Positions 24,411 through 37,050 of a stretch of DNA of 64,000 nt are shown here, one piece after another. Within the stretch, counting starts at the first letter, position 1; each line of letters opens with the position of its first letter. Below the pieces are notes generated by a model. It was not told the origin of the DNA, ran no database searches, and saw only the letters and a program-made list of their open reading frames with translations. Origin of the DNA: Certhia americana (taxonomy: Eukaryota; Chordata; Aves; Passeriformes; Certhiidae); assembly GCA_018697195.1 (NCBI GenBank), contig CM031857.1, positions 63,370,069 to 63,434,068 of the forward strand, written 5' to 3'. The translations under genes and the position numbers were made by a program.

Positions 24411-27400
24411 AGGAAGTCTGCTGCATGTCACCTGTGGTGATTGCATTTCATTGGTATCTGAACTCATCCCTTTGCTTATAAATGAGATTAGATCCTTTGA
24501 TATGAATGAAACACAGATAAAAGCTGTTGTTGCTGCCAGGTCATGTACATATCTGGTGAAACTCCTCTGGTTTTGTTACATTTCATGAGGGTGAATTTAA
24601 TCTAATACTTTGAAAACCACTATTAACTTGAGAAATATTTGAAATAAAATGCTTTAGTATTTACAAATACTGTGCATTGGTCACTGATAAAGAGGAAATA
24701 TATTCTGCAGAGTTATGACATTTCACCCCTCTATGTAGATGTGAGGCCATCAGAAATGGATTCTTTGAATCTGCATCTCTATGTGCCTAACTATAATTAC
24801 ATTATAGTAATGTGTTGAAATTCAGGTGCTGTGCTGGATATAAATGCAGTACAATTTTGTTCTTTATCAGGTCACTGGGGAGATAGATAAGGATCCAGAG
24901 AAGAATTTACATACTGCAATACATAATTTCTGAGAGTTCTGCAGACAAACTGTATTTTCTCCTTTTTTTCAATGCATTGGTTAAGGGAGATGTCCCAGAA
25001 ACTTGCAGGCCGGTTAAGAGAGTCACTTGAAATAGTAAAGTTCTTTGAAAGTACTGAGGGTAGAGACAGGTATTAAACCCTTACTAAAGGAGACATACTT
25101 GTTTCTCTGACACAAGAACTCTTTAATGTAAGAGCCTGAGACACCACTTTTACACACTGCTACTCAAAACCTGACAAATAAAAACTGAACAATAAGAAAG
25201 TCTACAGAAATGTCCCAGCCACTCTCAATATAGTAATAGAGTATTCATCTCAAAGGATGCCAAGGTTAGAGGTGAGGATTCAGTTCTCAGAGTCTCTGTC
25301 CTGGGAGACTACTAAGATACTGGATAAAAGTGTTTTCTGTGATGCTGTTCAAATACATAGGAGAGTTGGCCACTCTGGAAGTCCCTGATGAGACCAGACA
25401 TTTAATAGCCTTACCAGGGTATAAGCACAAAGCAGTACAGTAGGATCAGAACTTCTATTATGGAGATTGGTAGACAGGAAATAAAGGTGGCCTATAGATG
25501 TAGGTGGCAGTCCAGCAAAAGGTTTCTGAGTAACATAGTAAAGGCACAATGTCTGTGCTTGGTTTGCAAGTCCTTTTGCAGATGTGTTCTAATACGACAA
25601 CAATACAATCACAACGTTTCCCACACCAAAATGTGTTTACAGCAGATCTCTAGCATAGAATATAAATTTGTTGTGAATTTCCAGCACTGCAGGATGCATT
25701 TTTTCTTAAAATTTTCAGATTCCACAAACCCCCATGTAAGCTGTTGTCTTGTTAATGTTACATATCAGAGTATGGACGAACCTTTTTTTCTAAAAAGATG
25801 AAAAGGTGCTTGTAACAACTGTAAGTAGCTCTCTGTGATCCAAGCAGCACTGAAAAGAACAATTTCTTTCTCTCCCTGTTTTATCTGTGTTTAAGCAGAC
25901 TAAAGAAGAAATACAAGGAATGTAAGAGACTCTCAGAAGTTCATGTAGCTTGTTAAAAGATCATGAAGAAATATTTAGCAATATTTAGGAAATTACTGAT
26001 ACCTTCTGGAACTAAGTTTTCCCATTCACTACAAGGCATTTCTGTTTTCTTGTTGGATTCCAATGGATGCCAGAAACATTAATTAAAAATATGGAAATAT
26101 TGCAGAATAAAAGAAAGGCTTATCTAAGTCCTCTTAGATCCATCTGTCTTCTCAAAGAGATTTAGTTTCTTTCTTCACCTGAAAAATACCAGGATAAATC
26201 ACAACAAAAAATTAGAACAAGAGTGAAACAAATACCTAGCAAAATATGAGCAAGAAAGAATTGCAATGCTTCTGCAGAGCCAAGTATTTTGCTTAATTTT
26301 TGAAATTCTGGAATATGTAAAATGAAGAACTATTGCTGCTGTAAGTCTCAAAATATTTTCTAAATACCTTAAAAAAATTAAACTGGGAATTTCATCATTA
26401 GAGAATAAAACTGTTTAAATGTTCAATCTGGACAAATTGCCCCAACTCATTGCTTTAGTGATTGAGCTTGATAGAGAGAAAATGTCAGAGCTGAAGGTGT
26501 CATGGAATCTATATTTATGCAGATATTATCTTTACTGCTACTCAAATATTCAGACATTTAGGACACAAGGAACTATAGGAAACAATGAACTCAATTTGTA
26601 CATCATAAAATGATGCTGTTGAGCTCAGTGATACTTCCAGGTGTAAAAAGTGTCAGAATTTAATTCCATACTTTTGTCTTCAGATACCACCATCAGGGAC
26701 ATGGATTTGTTTTTTATTTCTTGGAGGACCCATCTAGCCATTAGACAGAACAACTAAATGGATCAACAAGAAGCTGCAAATGGTACTTTTCTGTAGCTTT
26801 GGTGTTACTGAAAATGGGATATAACTGCCAAAACTCTTGCTTGTGTTGTAGAACAAATTCTCTCCTGAAGTAAAATGATACAACTCCATTGACTGCAATG
26901 ACGTTACACCCAATTTATGCCAGAAAAATATGTAGCTCTTTATCCATTTATCTATAAGCTGGTTGCTGTGACTTAATTTCAATTGAATTATGTTACTGTT
27001 CTTGGTCTGTGCCCTTGCAGCACTTTATTACATAGAAGGCTAGTTCAGCAGAAATAAATAAATATGTGATTTGCAGTCTCAGCAAAAATCCTAGCCAGGA
27101 ACAATGGCCTCTCTGCAGTGTTCCAGACTAATTGCCCCCAATTTTCTGCTCTAACCTTCATACACAATACTGTTCTCCTTATTCTTTTTCCACCTGATCG
27201 TCATGTTCAGGTTTTGTCCAGTGTCAGCAAGCCTTTAACCATCAGCCCTTACATATCCAAATTTCTTTAGAGAATAACTTCCTCTACAGTGAGCATAAGA
27301 AACATGTATTACATTTAAGAAAATGCATTACTTTAAGAAAAGGATATGTTTTAAATCTTTCCTTCTTAAGCTCTTACCCTCAATTTTTGTGTTTGATAAT

Positions 27401-29492
27401 ATACCCTAACATTTATGGTAACAAATACTGTCATTATAATTGTGTCTTATGCTTGTTAATATACCATCGTCCAATGTTTGTCTAATTTCACAGTCAAAAC
27501 CTGCCATCAAATATCATAAGTAGTTTAACTGATACTATTACAAGCAGGAAGATTTTTGAGCTTATTTTAAGGCTGATTGGCAGCAACTATCTGTCGAAAA
27601 ACTGAATGCAGTAGCAGTAAGTTAATGATAAGCATTAATAAATCATGCTTGAGGTCATTTCTTAGGTACTAAAGACCTTTTGATGATTAGCGAACATGTC
27701 TGAAAATTGTTCTGGTCACCTACTTAACAGCCTGTGACTTTGGAAGGCATTAATCCAGAACATTGACTTCATTTTATCATTAAGTCTTCTACATTATAGA
27801 AAGTTGTTTGTGAGGCCTATTGGATTCAGTGGTGTACAGGAAGGATGAAATTAAAGAAACTGTAAGTAGTTAGTTTCAGTTAGAAATAAGTATTTAGTTT
27901 CCAGCTACGTACTTTTGGAGACACCTGCTGAATTTAACAGAATTGGTTTCCACAGTCCAGCTGCATTTCTGCTGAACAGTTCAGCCAGGTGTGGAGCCAT
28001 AGTCTATGACCTTTGTGTGCTTATCGACTATGAAAGACCGTGGACCATTTTGCTGAATACTTTATGTAGGTAAAAAATAAAATAAATATTCACAAAATCC
28101 ATTATATTTGTGAAATGGAACTATGTTGTTGCTTAGTCTCATGTAAGGAAAAAAAAAAAAAAAAAAGAACATTTTATATGCACCTGCAGGTTTTAGGTAA
28201 ATATTCCTGATGGGACTTGCCTCTATCCTCTCTATGCTGAAAGTCAAATTCTAAGTTATCTACTGTTGGTGTGTTTTCTAAATATGCTCTTTATCCTTCT
28301 TTCCCTTATGTTTCCCCATATTGCTCTGTTCAGCTCCTAAGCCAGTCTGGACTGGGGGAATTCTGTTCTCAGTTCCTACCTTTTGGATCATAAGTCTGTC
28401 TCTTTTACTGCACCATTAAAATTACTATAATGTATTTGCCTTGTGGCTTGTCTGACCTGGTGTTCTCCTTCTAGTGTCCCCTGTGGATACTTAAAAAAAG
28501 AACCATTATGAAATAAGATTATTGCTATGGAAAATTTTACTCCTAGTCTCATTTAGCTAACATTGATATAACTTTTGATAAACTCAAGAGGAACAAAATA
28601 GAGTCTTGCATCATCTTTTTCATATTGTATGCAGTTCCTGTGTCTCTGGGGTGCTCCCAAACACAGAAACACATTATAATGTTGTATTTCCTTTAGTCTT
28701 TTTGTTCAAGTTCTCAATAAGTCTTTTCCTTCTGCCCTTTGTCAGTGCATCAGGCCACATACTATGGATAACCTTTTGCTGGCATAGCTGGGTTCACCAG
28801 AGCTGAAAAAAAAAAAAAAAACAACTTAGATTTCTTTTCTATGTTTTGTAGACTTTTTTTCTCTCTAATACAGTTTTTAAAAAGATGATTCTATGACATT
28901 ACTGATAAATTCTTAAGAGTATTTAGTTTCCTTCAGAGAAACATGTTCGTAAAATAAAAATAGCCTAATTTTTTTTTTCATTTTAGGTTGTTGATACTGC
29001 ATTTATAAAATTGATCTAAATGTAGTCTAATGTATTTTGAAATTAAATTATATTGAAGTATTAGACATGTCAAGGTGTTCATGATACTACTCTTGTACTT
29101 CAGTTGATGTGACTTTGCACATGAAACATCTGTCTTTGGCTTTACCCTAATGCTCTCCCTCTCCCTAGTGTTCACTAACGCATGTGTCCCTTCTTTCCTG
29201 CCTGTGCCCCACACCTGACCCCAGCAAATCCTGTCCCTTTTCAGTAAAACACCAGATACATTATTTGTCATTTGTTATATACAAATAAGTTGGTGTAATG
29301 ACTAGAATGAGTCATGAGGGATGAGAATTCCTGTAGTGCCTGTGAATGCCTGTGTAAAAAACAGAGCCCCAGCACACCCAGAACCTTTTGAAAGCCTGAC
29401 ATTAAGCAATTTTTGCAATGTTGCTACTGACTTCAGGACAGCTATTCTATATGTTTGCTCTACAGGAAATCATGCACATGAAAATGTTAACT

Positions 29493-29622
29493 TCTAGAAT
29501 CATAGAATCACAGAACAGTTTGGGCTGGAAGGGAACTTTAAATGCCATTTAGTTCAACCCCCTGCAATGAGCCTGGACATCTCCAAAAAGATCAGGTTGG
29601 TCAGAGCCCCATTCAACACAAT
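29493..29622 (-). mobile_element. CR1 LINE 3' fragment
   Basis: The left edge carries the diagnostic CR1 3' terminal repeat, seen in reverse as AGAATCATAGAATCACAGAA. It is followed by the conserved TTTGGGCTGGAAGGGA block, a TTCAACCCCCTGC block and a GTTGGTCAGAGCCCCATTCAA block. The element is therefore on the minus strand and severely 5'-truncated, with only about 130 bp left, as is usual for CR1. It has no coding capacity. Confidence 0.93.
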
Positions 29623-30073
29623 ATTTATATGAAGAATGTGCAGACTCTTCCTTTTATTTTCCTCTGTACATTATTCTTTATTATAGATTTAAATATCACT
29701 ATATGAAAAGTTTATCTTTGCTATTATGGTAAAAGAAGTTTAAGAATGCTTTTATTTCATTGCACTTTCTATGAAGGTGTGATATTGATACTTTAAGCTA
29801 GTATTGCCAAAATAATCCAACCACTTCATGCCGAATTTAGCAAGTTAGAACTATGGAAATTCAGGATGGAACAAAAAAATTTTCCCTACTTTATAAGAAA
29901 TTTCCTTGGTTTAGAACAGTTTTAATTACAAGCCTTAAATATTAATTTAATTTATACAGGATGATTCTTATAAATTAATGGGGCAAGAAAGTGTTATTCA
30001 CCTTATATTTCAGTCAGTTTCTTCCAAACCTACCATTTCTATCCATCCGGCCCTGACTAACTTCCAAACCTGC

Positions 30074-30098
30074 AGGTCAAGCAGGTCACTGTAGGTCA
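30074..30098 (+). promoter_or_regulatory. Three AGGTCA half-sites (DR3 plus DR4)
   Basis: Exact AGGTCA occurs at 30074-30079, 30083-30088 and 30093-30098, with spacers of 3 and 4 bases. AGGTCA is the core half-site for non-steroid nuclear receptors. Spacing 3 is classic for vitamin D receptor and spacing 4 for thyroid hormone receptor or LXR with RXR. Function here is inferred from sequence alone. Confidence 0.4.
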
Positions 30099-32783
30099 AG
30101 TTCTACATTTGGCTTTAAGCTTGGGACTCTATTGACAGTCTCCTACACAGAAGGAGAGTGCTGACCTTAATGTTTTCTGTATGTATGGCACCAATATCAA
30201 AAGGGTTAATTTGTTACTCTAAAAGTGCCTCGGAACCTAGCATATCAAGTTTTTTTGAGTCTGAACTCCTATAAACATTCTTAACATTAACTATCAAATA
30301 TGTGGCTGCCTTGGAACAGATCTTTCATTTCTGTGTTTGATGAGAAAGTCCTTCTGTTTACAGTTTTCCTGAGTTTTCTTGAGTGGCCAATTATGCTGAA
30401 TATATATATTGAGCCTAGTACATGTTAAAAATTCAACCAAATTCTGTGCTGTTTCTCTGTTTTCAACACAGCTTAATTTGGCCCCTTGGCTCATGTATTC
30501 TTACAGGCTTTCTGTACAAAGAAGCCTAACTCTTTTCCTCCTAGTGTAAGATTTATCTGCCCTAGTTTTGGCATTTTTTGAAAGAAAAAAAAAAAAATAT
30601 CTCTAACCTGCCCTATTCTTTCTTTAGAGTCAATGAAGAGAAATGGATACCTCAAGGGAATGATTCTTCTCATCTTAAGATTGGTATCTAGGATAGGTCA
30701 AATAGATTGCTCTTTGGAGGTGCTAATTTCTTTCTAGTTACTATCAAGGGAACTTAGAGTGATTGGCTCAGTCTTATGTCTGTAACTTTTAATGTCTGAA
30801 GTTATGTGACATAAATTGTTCTTTCTTATCATAACATTGTCTGAGGATGTGAATAATTAATTATCTTCAGAAAATATTACCTTGAAGACAATAGTGTTGT
30901 GACTGAGATACAAATGTTAAAGATAATTCAGTGTACATATATTTGAAACTTTTGTGCTGCTTTGGCAGATTCCTGGAAGATTTGATGAAACAAGCAGAGT
31001 GAGCACTGGTGCATTACCTGTACTTCTGGACACATGTAACCAGGATTTTATACAGAAAAGTAAAGATTTAAAATATTTTAATTGAATTAGCCTCATTTAA
31101 TGTTAGAAATCTACAGTGGGGATATCTATATGTGTTGTAACCTTTGTAGCTCCTTTTCTAATCAAGAAACAGAAATAAGACCTTTCAAGATACAATACTT
31201 CTGACCTATTTTAGATGCTCGCTTTAAAACGAGTTGAACAATGGTTCAAAAGTTTCTGGGTTTTTTCCACCAATTTTAAAGCAAGACTGGTGAGTGGGAT
31301 GAATTCAAGTGCAGATGTCAGACTTATTTCTCTGTTATTCATGGATGGATCATGAGAAGAAAATAGTTTCAAACAGCTCCAGGGGGCCAAAAAGCTGTGC
31401 TGTGAAATCTCAAAACTGTTTAGTGGTCCTCAGCTCTTTAGTGTTGCATAATGCTAATGTGTTGCTGTGACATTGTACAAATATTTATGGCTCAAATGTG
31501 ACATTGATTGATAATAAAGGCTACTTCAGCTTTATAAAGACAATCATTCCACACACTGTTACCTATTACATATCTTTTTTTAGAAAAGAGCTCTAGAACT
31601 AATTTACAATGATGGTAGAAAATAAATAATGAGATGCTGAGATTATTTTGTTAATATCTCAAGATTTTGAATATAGACACATCATCATAAGTACTTCTAC
31701 TAAAAATAAGTTTTACATTTTTTGCATCTTGGAGACTGGAAATGTTTTCTCTATGAAAGCTCATTCCTTCCTCAGTAGATGCTATAGGCATCTTCTTCCA
31801 AACTTTGAGTAATGTACTGCTTTTATTGTTCTAAAATCCTTCACCAGCTTGAAATGGATGAGACATGGCCACGGTATTGTTGTTTGTTCTTTATTTGAAG
31901 TTCATATAGATATATAAATATACTTAGAAATAAAATATTTTCTTTTTTTAACTCTTGAAGAATATTGCTATGTAATCCTTTAAGTAATTTTACCTTCTAT
32001 TTCCAGATATCTGTTCCTTTATTTTTATATACTGTTCACACAACAAATTGCCCAGTCTCTTCAAGTCAGGTTATAGGCTTCTCCCTCACAACGCCTTTAT
32101 TTCTATACTTTTTAAGTCATCAACAATTTTTAATCATGCCTCTATTTATATATGCGCTAAGAAAAAATCTTTCAAGACTGAAAAATAATTATTAAAATAA
32201 ATAATAAGTAAAGCAGTGACTTTATTCACTCTTTTTATAGTGGGACTTGTATATATTTTTTTTGTGTTTAAGTATTAATTTATGACTATGATTTTTTTTT
32301 CAGGAGTGCCAAGCAACCTTGTTTTTCATAGTCTACAAATTGCTGCATCTAGGTTTTAGTGATACAATAATTAACAACAATGTGACACTAACAGAGAATA
32401 TGGTCTAGGGTCACTTGTGAGGTCCAGTGTCACTAACTAAATGAAAGTGATTGAGAGTTTGTTAAAGAGGGTGAAATATGACAGCCCAATTTTTCCCCAC
32501 TTTACCAATATTTAGGAAAAAAAGATGCCAAGAGACAAGAAAGATGTTTCAAAATACAAAACAATGTGGAGAAGATTATACAAACCACCGAGTGATTTTC
32601 ATTTTTACTCCCTCTTTGTTATTTATATCACTCCACTGGAGCTTTACAGACGAGTTACAAAAAATTATATGACAAACAACTTGTGGAAAATGCAATCAAA
32701 TATTTTCTTATTTTTGCTTGGACGAACATTAGGTCACTAGGTAGAATGAAACTGAAGGATGGGAGAGTAATTTTTATCCATCT

Positions 32784-32830
32784 GTATATATATATATATA
32801 TATTTTTTTTTTTTAATTTTTATTTTTTTT
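32784..32830. repeat. (TA)n followed by T-rich run
   Basis: Alternating TA (about 32784-32803) is followed by a T run and TTTTTATTTT units. Confidence 0.9.
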
Positions 32831-33022
32831 CACCTGGAGATTAAGAAACAACTGATGTACAAATTATGGGGAGCGAGCATCACAAAAACTGCCACCATAT
32901 GTGGATATGTATCTCCAAAGCACACAGTTCATCACTTGTTTACTCTAGTTTGATGCTTTAAATTTGAGATGAAAAATTTCATAGGTGGGCACACATGCAC
33001 AGGAGAAGTGGCCCTAGGGAGT

Positions 33023-33217
33023 GAGGTGAGCAGCACTCACCTCTGCTACAGCCTTTGTGACTTGGGCTGGTGACATAGGCACCTCATACAAGCCTGGCCT
33101 CACAGCCAGGCTTACAGCATTCCTGAAGCACACAGGGCATGGATCTTCTCTGGAGAGTAGCACCTGTGGACACTTCCACTGAAATGCAGGGCCAGAGGAA
33201 AGGGACTCCTTTCCTCT
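33023..33217. repeat. Cluster of three perfect stem-loops
   Basis: GAGGTGAG pairs with CTCACCTC (33023-33030 with 33036-33043, 5-nt loop). AAGCCTGGC pairs with GCCAGGCTT (33090-33098 with 33105-33113, 6-nt loop). AGAGGAAAGG pairs with CCTTTCCTCT (33194-33203 with 33208-33217, 4-nt loop). All are exact and sit in a patch more GC-rich than its flanks. I do not recognise a known element or RNA family. Confidence 0.6.
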
Positions 33218-34167
33218 TTACTCAGCCAAGCAGCTTCCAGTTCAGACAGCTGGCAGCTTAGGTGGGAAATGAGAAACTTATTGTCAGTCTTTTTCCCTGC
33301 TTAGTATTTATAACCATACCTTTCTCCTGCTCCAATTTTCTATTGAGGGAAGAACCCCAGCAGTTTGCCTTTTCATGGATGTTTCCTGCTATTGCACCCT
33401 CACCAAAGTACAAAAAGATGTGGAATTCCTGGAACCAAATAGAGGCAATTTAAAAAGCTAGAGTCTGCAGATGAGAGAACGATTGCTGTTAAAGAGAGAT
33501 CATCTTTCAAATCATTATGTCTTGAGCTGTTTATGCATTTTACCCTGCATGGTGTTTAGAAAATCAGAAGCAGGCTGGTGAGGACCAGAACTTGATTTCC
33601 TCCACACCCAAGCAGAGGACATTCAAAACCTGAATGCGAAGTGATCATTCTCTCATGTTCTCACTTGCCACAAGCATTGCATTACTTTTCATATACTCAA
33701 AAAGCTACACATGAAAGCCAAACTTTGCACTCAACCAGACTAAATGTGTATGAATTTCTTCCAGGTGAGTTTCAAACCCAGCACAGATCCCTTACTGGGC
33801 AAGTGCACATAGCCACTAGGGTAGTATATAGTCAGAGACCACCACTGGCATCTACTCTTTAACAAATATAAACCTGCTCAGCTAAGCTTCCAAACTGTCA
33901 GGAATGGACCTAACCTGTGATTCTAAATTGATAGAGGCTTCTTCTCTCTGAGAAGCAACTTCTGCATCCAGAAGTATGTTGGAGTGTTACCTATTGACTA
34001 GCTTTATGCAGCTCCTTTATGATTGCAAAATGGTTTTGTAGATCATCTTTCTCAGGCTGTATTTAGTCATTTCAGATGGTTCTTAAGTCAAGATCTGTGA
34101 GCCACTTGGTTAAACAAGATGTTTGTATCTGGCATGAGGTGAGATCAGTAGGGTCAGGTCATCATGT

Positions 34168-34832
34168 TCACAGAGTCACAGAATATGCTGAATTTGAAGG
34201 GACCCCCATGGATCATTAAGCCCAACTTTCACCCCTGCACAAGACATCCACAGAGTCACATCATGTTCCTGAAAGCACTGTCCAAACCTCTTGAACTGTC
34301 AGGCTTGGTGCTATGACCACTTCCCTGGGAAACCTCTTCCAATGCCCGACCACCCTATGGGTGAAGAATCTTTTCCTGATATCCAACCTAAACCTCCTCT
34401 GACACAGCTTCAGGCCATTTAGTGTGGTTCTGTCACTGTTACAACAAGACATCAGCATCTGCCCCTCCTCTTCCCCTCACGAGGAATTTGCAGACTGCAA
34501 TGGGGTCTCCCCTAAGTCTCCTCTTCTCCAGGCTGAACAGATCAAGTGACCTCAGACACTCCTCATACGGCTTCTCCTCAAGGCCCTGCACCATCTTTGT
34601 TTCCCTCTTTTGAACACTCTTATAGCTTAATATTTTTCCTACATCATGGCACCCAAACCAGACCCCAACACTTGAGGTGAGGCTTCTCCAGCTCAGAGCA
34701 GAGCAGGACAATCTTTTCCCAGCTGGCCATGCAGTGCCTGATGTCCCCCAGGACAGGGATGGCCCTCCTGGCTGCAAAGGCACTGCTGGCTCATGGTCAA
34801 CTTGCCAGTGACCAGGACCTTGCTGGTCGTAG
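34168..34832 (-). mobile_element. CR1 LINE 3' fragment (about 660 bp)
   Basis: The left end has the CR1 3' terminus in reverse (CACAGAGTCACAGAAT...), followed by the TTGAAGGGACCCCCATGGAT and CTTCCCTGGGAAACCTCTTCC blocks. Read on the minus strand, the 34783-34439 frame includes [14 protein letters not shown], the conserved C-terminal segment of the CR1 ORF2 reverse-transcriptase polyprotein. The right end reaches the GGCTCATGGTCAACTTG block. It is 5'-truncated and carries point mutations, so it is not an autonomous copy. A near-duplicate of the terminal motif at about 34252 (CACAGAGTCACATCATG) may reflect a small internal duplication. Confidence 0.95.
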
Positions 34833-35010
34833 ATGTTGTATAGATACTAACCAATGTTGAACTTGTAAGTGCTTTAATTTGCTCCAAGAAACTGTGTCTC
34901 CTTCTTTCTGTCTTTGCAGCACTGACACCTCAAGGGGTACAAACACAAATTTCCTTAAGGGGTAAACACTCAAATAATACAGGGATTCATGCCAAACATA
35001 ATTACTTCAC

Positions 35011-35015
<5 letters not shown>

Positions 35016-35047
<32 letters not shown>
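35016..35047. repeat. (TA)n microsatellite
   Basis: This is an uninterrupted alternating TA array of about 16 units, likely polymorphic. Confidence 0.95.
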
Positions 35048-35050
<3 letters not shown>

Positions 35051-36460
35051 GTGTCCAGTGACTCCTCAATCTACTAATTCTGATTGAAGTACCATTCTAG
35101 GACTCAGTATAGCCTGCTGCACCATCCATAATTAAGTTAAAGGAAAATAAAAGTCTTTTTTTACTTTATCAGCTTGATAATAATAAAGGGTTTAATTGAC
35201 CTCACTGCAGCAGAATTTCTAATTCTGAAATAAAAAGTGAAAAGTCAGGGATCTTAAATTTTGTGTTAATAGATCTTAATGAATCACCCTGAAATAGCTG
35301 GCTCAAACAAGTCAGAACACTGTCAGCCAGCTCAGTTTGCCAAGAATCCATTTCTCTTCTAAGAGATAAATGACGTTCCTCAGTGTGGAGAATGCAGAGT
35401 GCTAGTGTTATGCCCTTTTATTTTAGAGTTGATTTATTCCAGTTGTAATGAAAGGTCACAAATTTCAGTGTTCCTTTTTTGCTTCCTTCAATTCTTACAA
35501 ATGAAATTTTCTAAAGTAAGGGTAATACAACATCTGAGAGTACACTTTGTGTCAGTCAGTTCTCCTGCCATTATTTTTGCAATTCAAATGACCATTGTTA
35601 AGATATATTTTAATTTTTGTCATTAATAATATCTATATTCTAAAGTCCCATCTATGTCTAGTGAGTTAATACAAAACTTCTGTATCACTGCAGGGTATTT
35701 TGGATCAATCCCTGTATTACCTATCACCCCTAATGTTTTTCAACATGCCCCTTGTATGTTGACCTTATCATGTCAATGAATTCCTAGGGAAAGAGTCAAT
35801 AAGTGTCTATCTGCCAGCCAGGTGACATTGGCTGGTATGATATTGTATTCTGCAAATGCCAGTTGGTCTTAACTTTGGAACAAAATCAAATTCAAATGCT
35901 AGTTGATAATTGAAACTTTCAATGACTTATGTTGGAATGCCACATAAGGAAGAACTTATTTTGAATACATAATCAAGTTGTATTCTTTATGCTGAAGAAT
36001 GGAATTAGAGAGTGTGATAATAAAGATTATAGGAGATAAGTTATAAAACAAGTTTCAGAGCTATGAAAGAAAGAAGATCAAAAAGATCATGTAAAATTAT
36101 TCTACATTTTGCTCTTCTTTAACTTAATAGTGACAAGCAGAGGAAAGGGCTGGGGCTAGGAAATCCCAGAAGTGAAGGATTGATAGAATTTCAAAAAACT
36201 GTTTATTATAATGAAAAAATCTGGACAAAGGCTTAGTGTTAGATATACCATGTGAAACATAATAGTCCTCAGGACTATGGGGCAAAAGAAGATGCTGCAG
36301 GAAAAAAAAAGCTGGGTGGAAAATTTGCACTTCCATCTTAAACAAATATTAAGTTTTGCCTAAAGTACAGAATACCCTGGCATGGCATTGTCTTCAGGAT
36401 ACCTAGATTCATTCTTATCTGTGATTCTAGATATCATGAGATGAGTTATTTCTTGAGCTG

Positions 36461-36483
36461 TTTTTGTTTGTTTGTTTGTTTTA
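36461..36483. repeat. (GTTT)n microsatellite
   Basis: About four perfect GTTT units follow a T5 run. Confidence 0.85.
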
Positions 36484-36859
36484 ATTTATTAGAGGGCAAT
36501 AATGGAAGTTACGATTATTTTTTTTAAGCATTGTTTAGTCAAGATATGAGAAGAACATAGTAAAAATTAGCAGCCACAGTGTTGAAACTGTGAGTTTTCC
36601 TATACAGGTTCAGATCCAGTAAATAAAGGACGAGATAATCAAATGGCACAGATATTTTAAGTACAGGGACTGTACTTCAGAGAAAAATTTTCCAAAATTA
36701 ATTTTGAATATTTGCAATAAATTGTTGCTGGGTTTGATATGTATATCATTAGAAATGCATTCTAAAGATTTACTTCAATATTTCTTTGTTCAGTTAAAGA
36801 TTGTTCTTTGTGTTCAGTTCATTGACTTTACTCAATTCAGTTCTTCCTCAATTTTACTT

Positions 36860-37050
36860 AACCTGTGGCTTGAAGACCGTCTTGTCCCTCCTCAGCTTTT
36901 TCTTCTTTAGGCTAAAAAAACCCAAAAACCCCCATTTTTTTGTCATAAGATATACTATTTAGGTATTTGATCATCCTTGATTTTCCTCTTTTGGGCTGTT
37001 ACCAATTAGTCCAGCTTTTTGAGGTATAGCACAGAAATCTTTTTGCTCCT
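36860..37050 (-). mobile_element. Old, diverged CR1 fragment
   Basis: Block order and wording follow CR1 antisense sequence: CTTTAGGCTAAA..., CATAAGA, TGATCATCCTTG, CTCTTTTGGGCTG, CCAATTAGTCCA and TTTTTGAGGTATAGCACAGA. Similarity is patchy, so this is an older copy than the others. Its boundaries are approximate and it lacks a clear 3' terminal repeat. Confidence 0.6.

Larger units (their letters stand above)
13341..29490. other. AT-rich gene-free region
   Basis: I recognised no coding exon, RNA gene or CR1 copy here. It contains scattered A/T homopolymers (for example 16.93-16.98, 17.91, 24.27, 28.15 and 28.81 kb), a T-rich block at 18.53 kb, an (AAAC)n at 24.37 kb, a degenerate AGTC repeat at 20.68 kb, and perfect stem-loops at 13.81 and 23.13 kb. 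A region of more balanced composition at 19.54-19.86 kb has several overlapping open frames but no recognisable product. Confidence 0.65.
29626..34164. other. AT-rich gene-free region between CR1 copies
   Basis: No gene is seen. Notable contents are three AGGTCA half-sites at 30.07 kb, a homeodomain/POU-motif-rich stretch at 31.44-31.56 kb, a T/TA-rich block at 32.78 kb and a more GC-balanced stretch with three hairpins at 33.02-33.22 kb. Confidence 0.65.
34835..36855. other. Gene-free AT-rich spacer
   Basis: No gene or recognisable element is seen apart from the TA microsatellite at 35.02 kb and the GTTT repeat at 36.46 kb. Confidence 0.65.

Noticed and set aside
34439..34783. 114-codon minus-strand frame as a host gene
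   Set aside because: It lies wholly within a CR1 copy and carries the ORF2 tail motif, so it belongs to the transposon.
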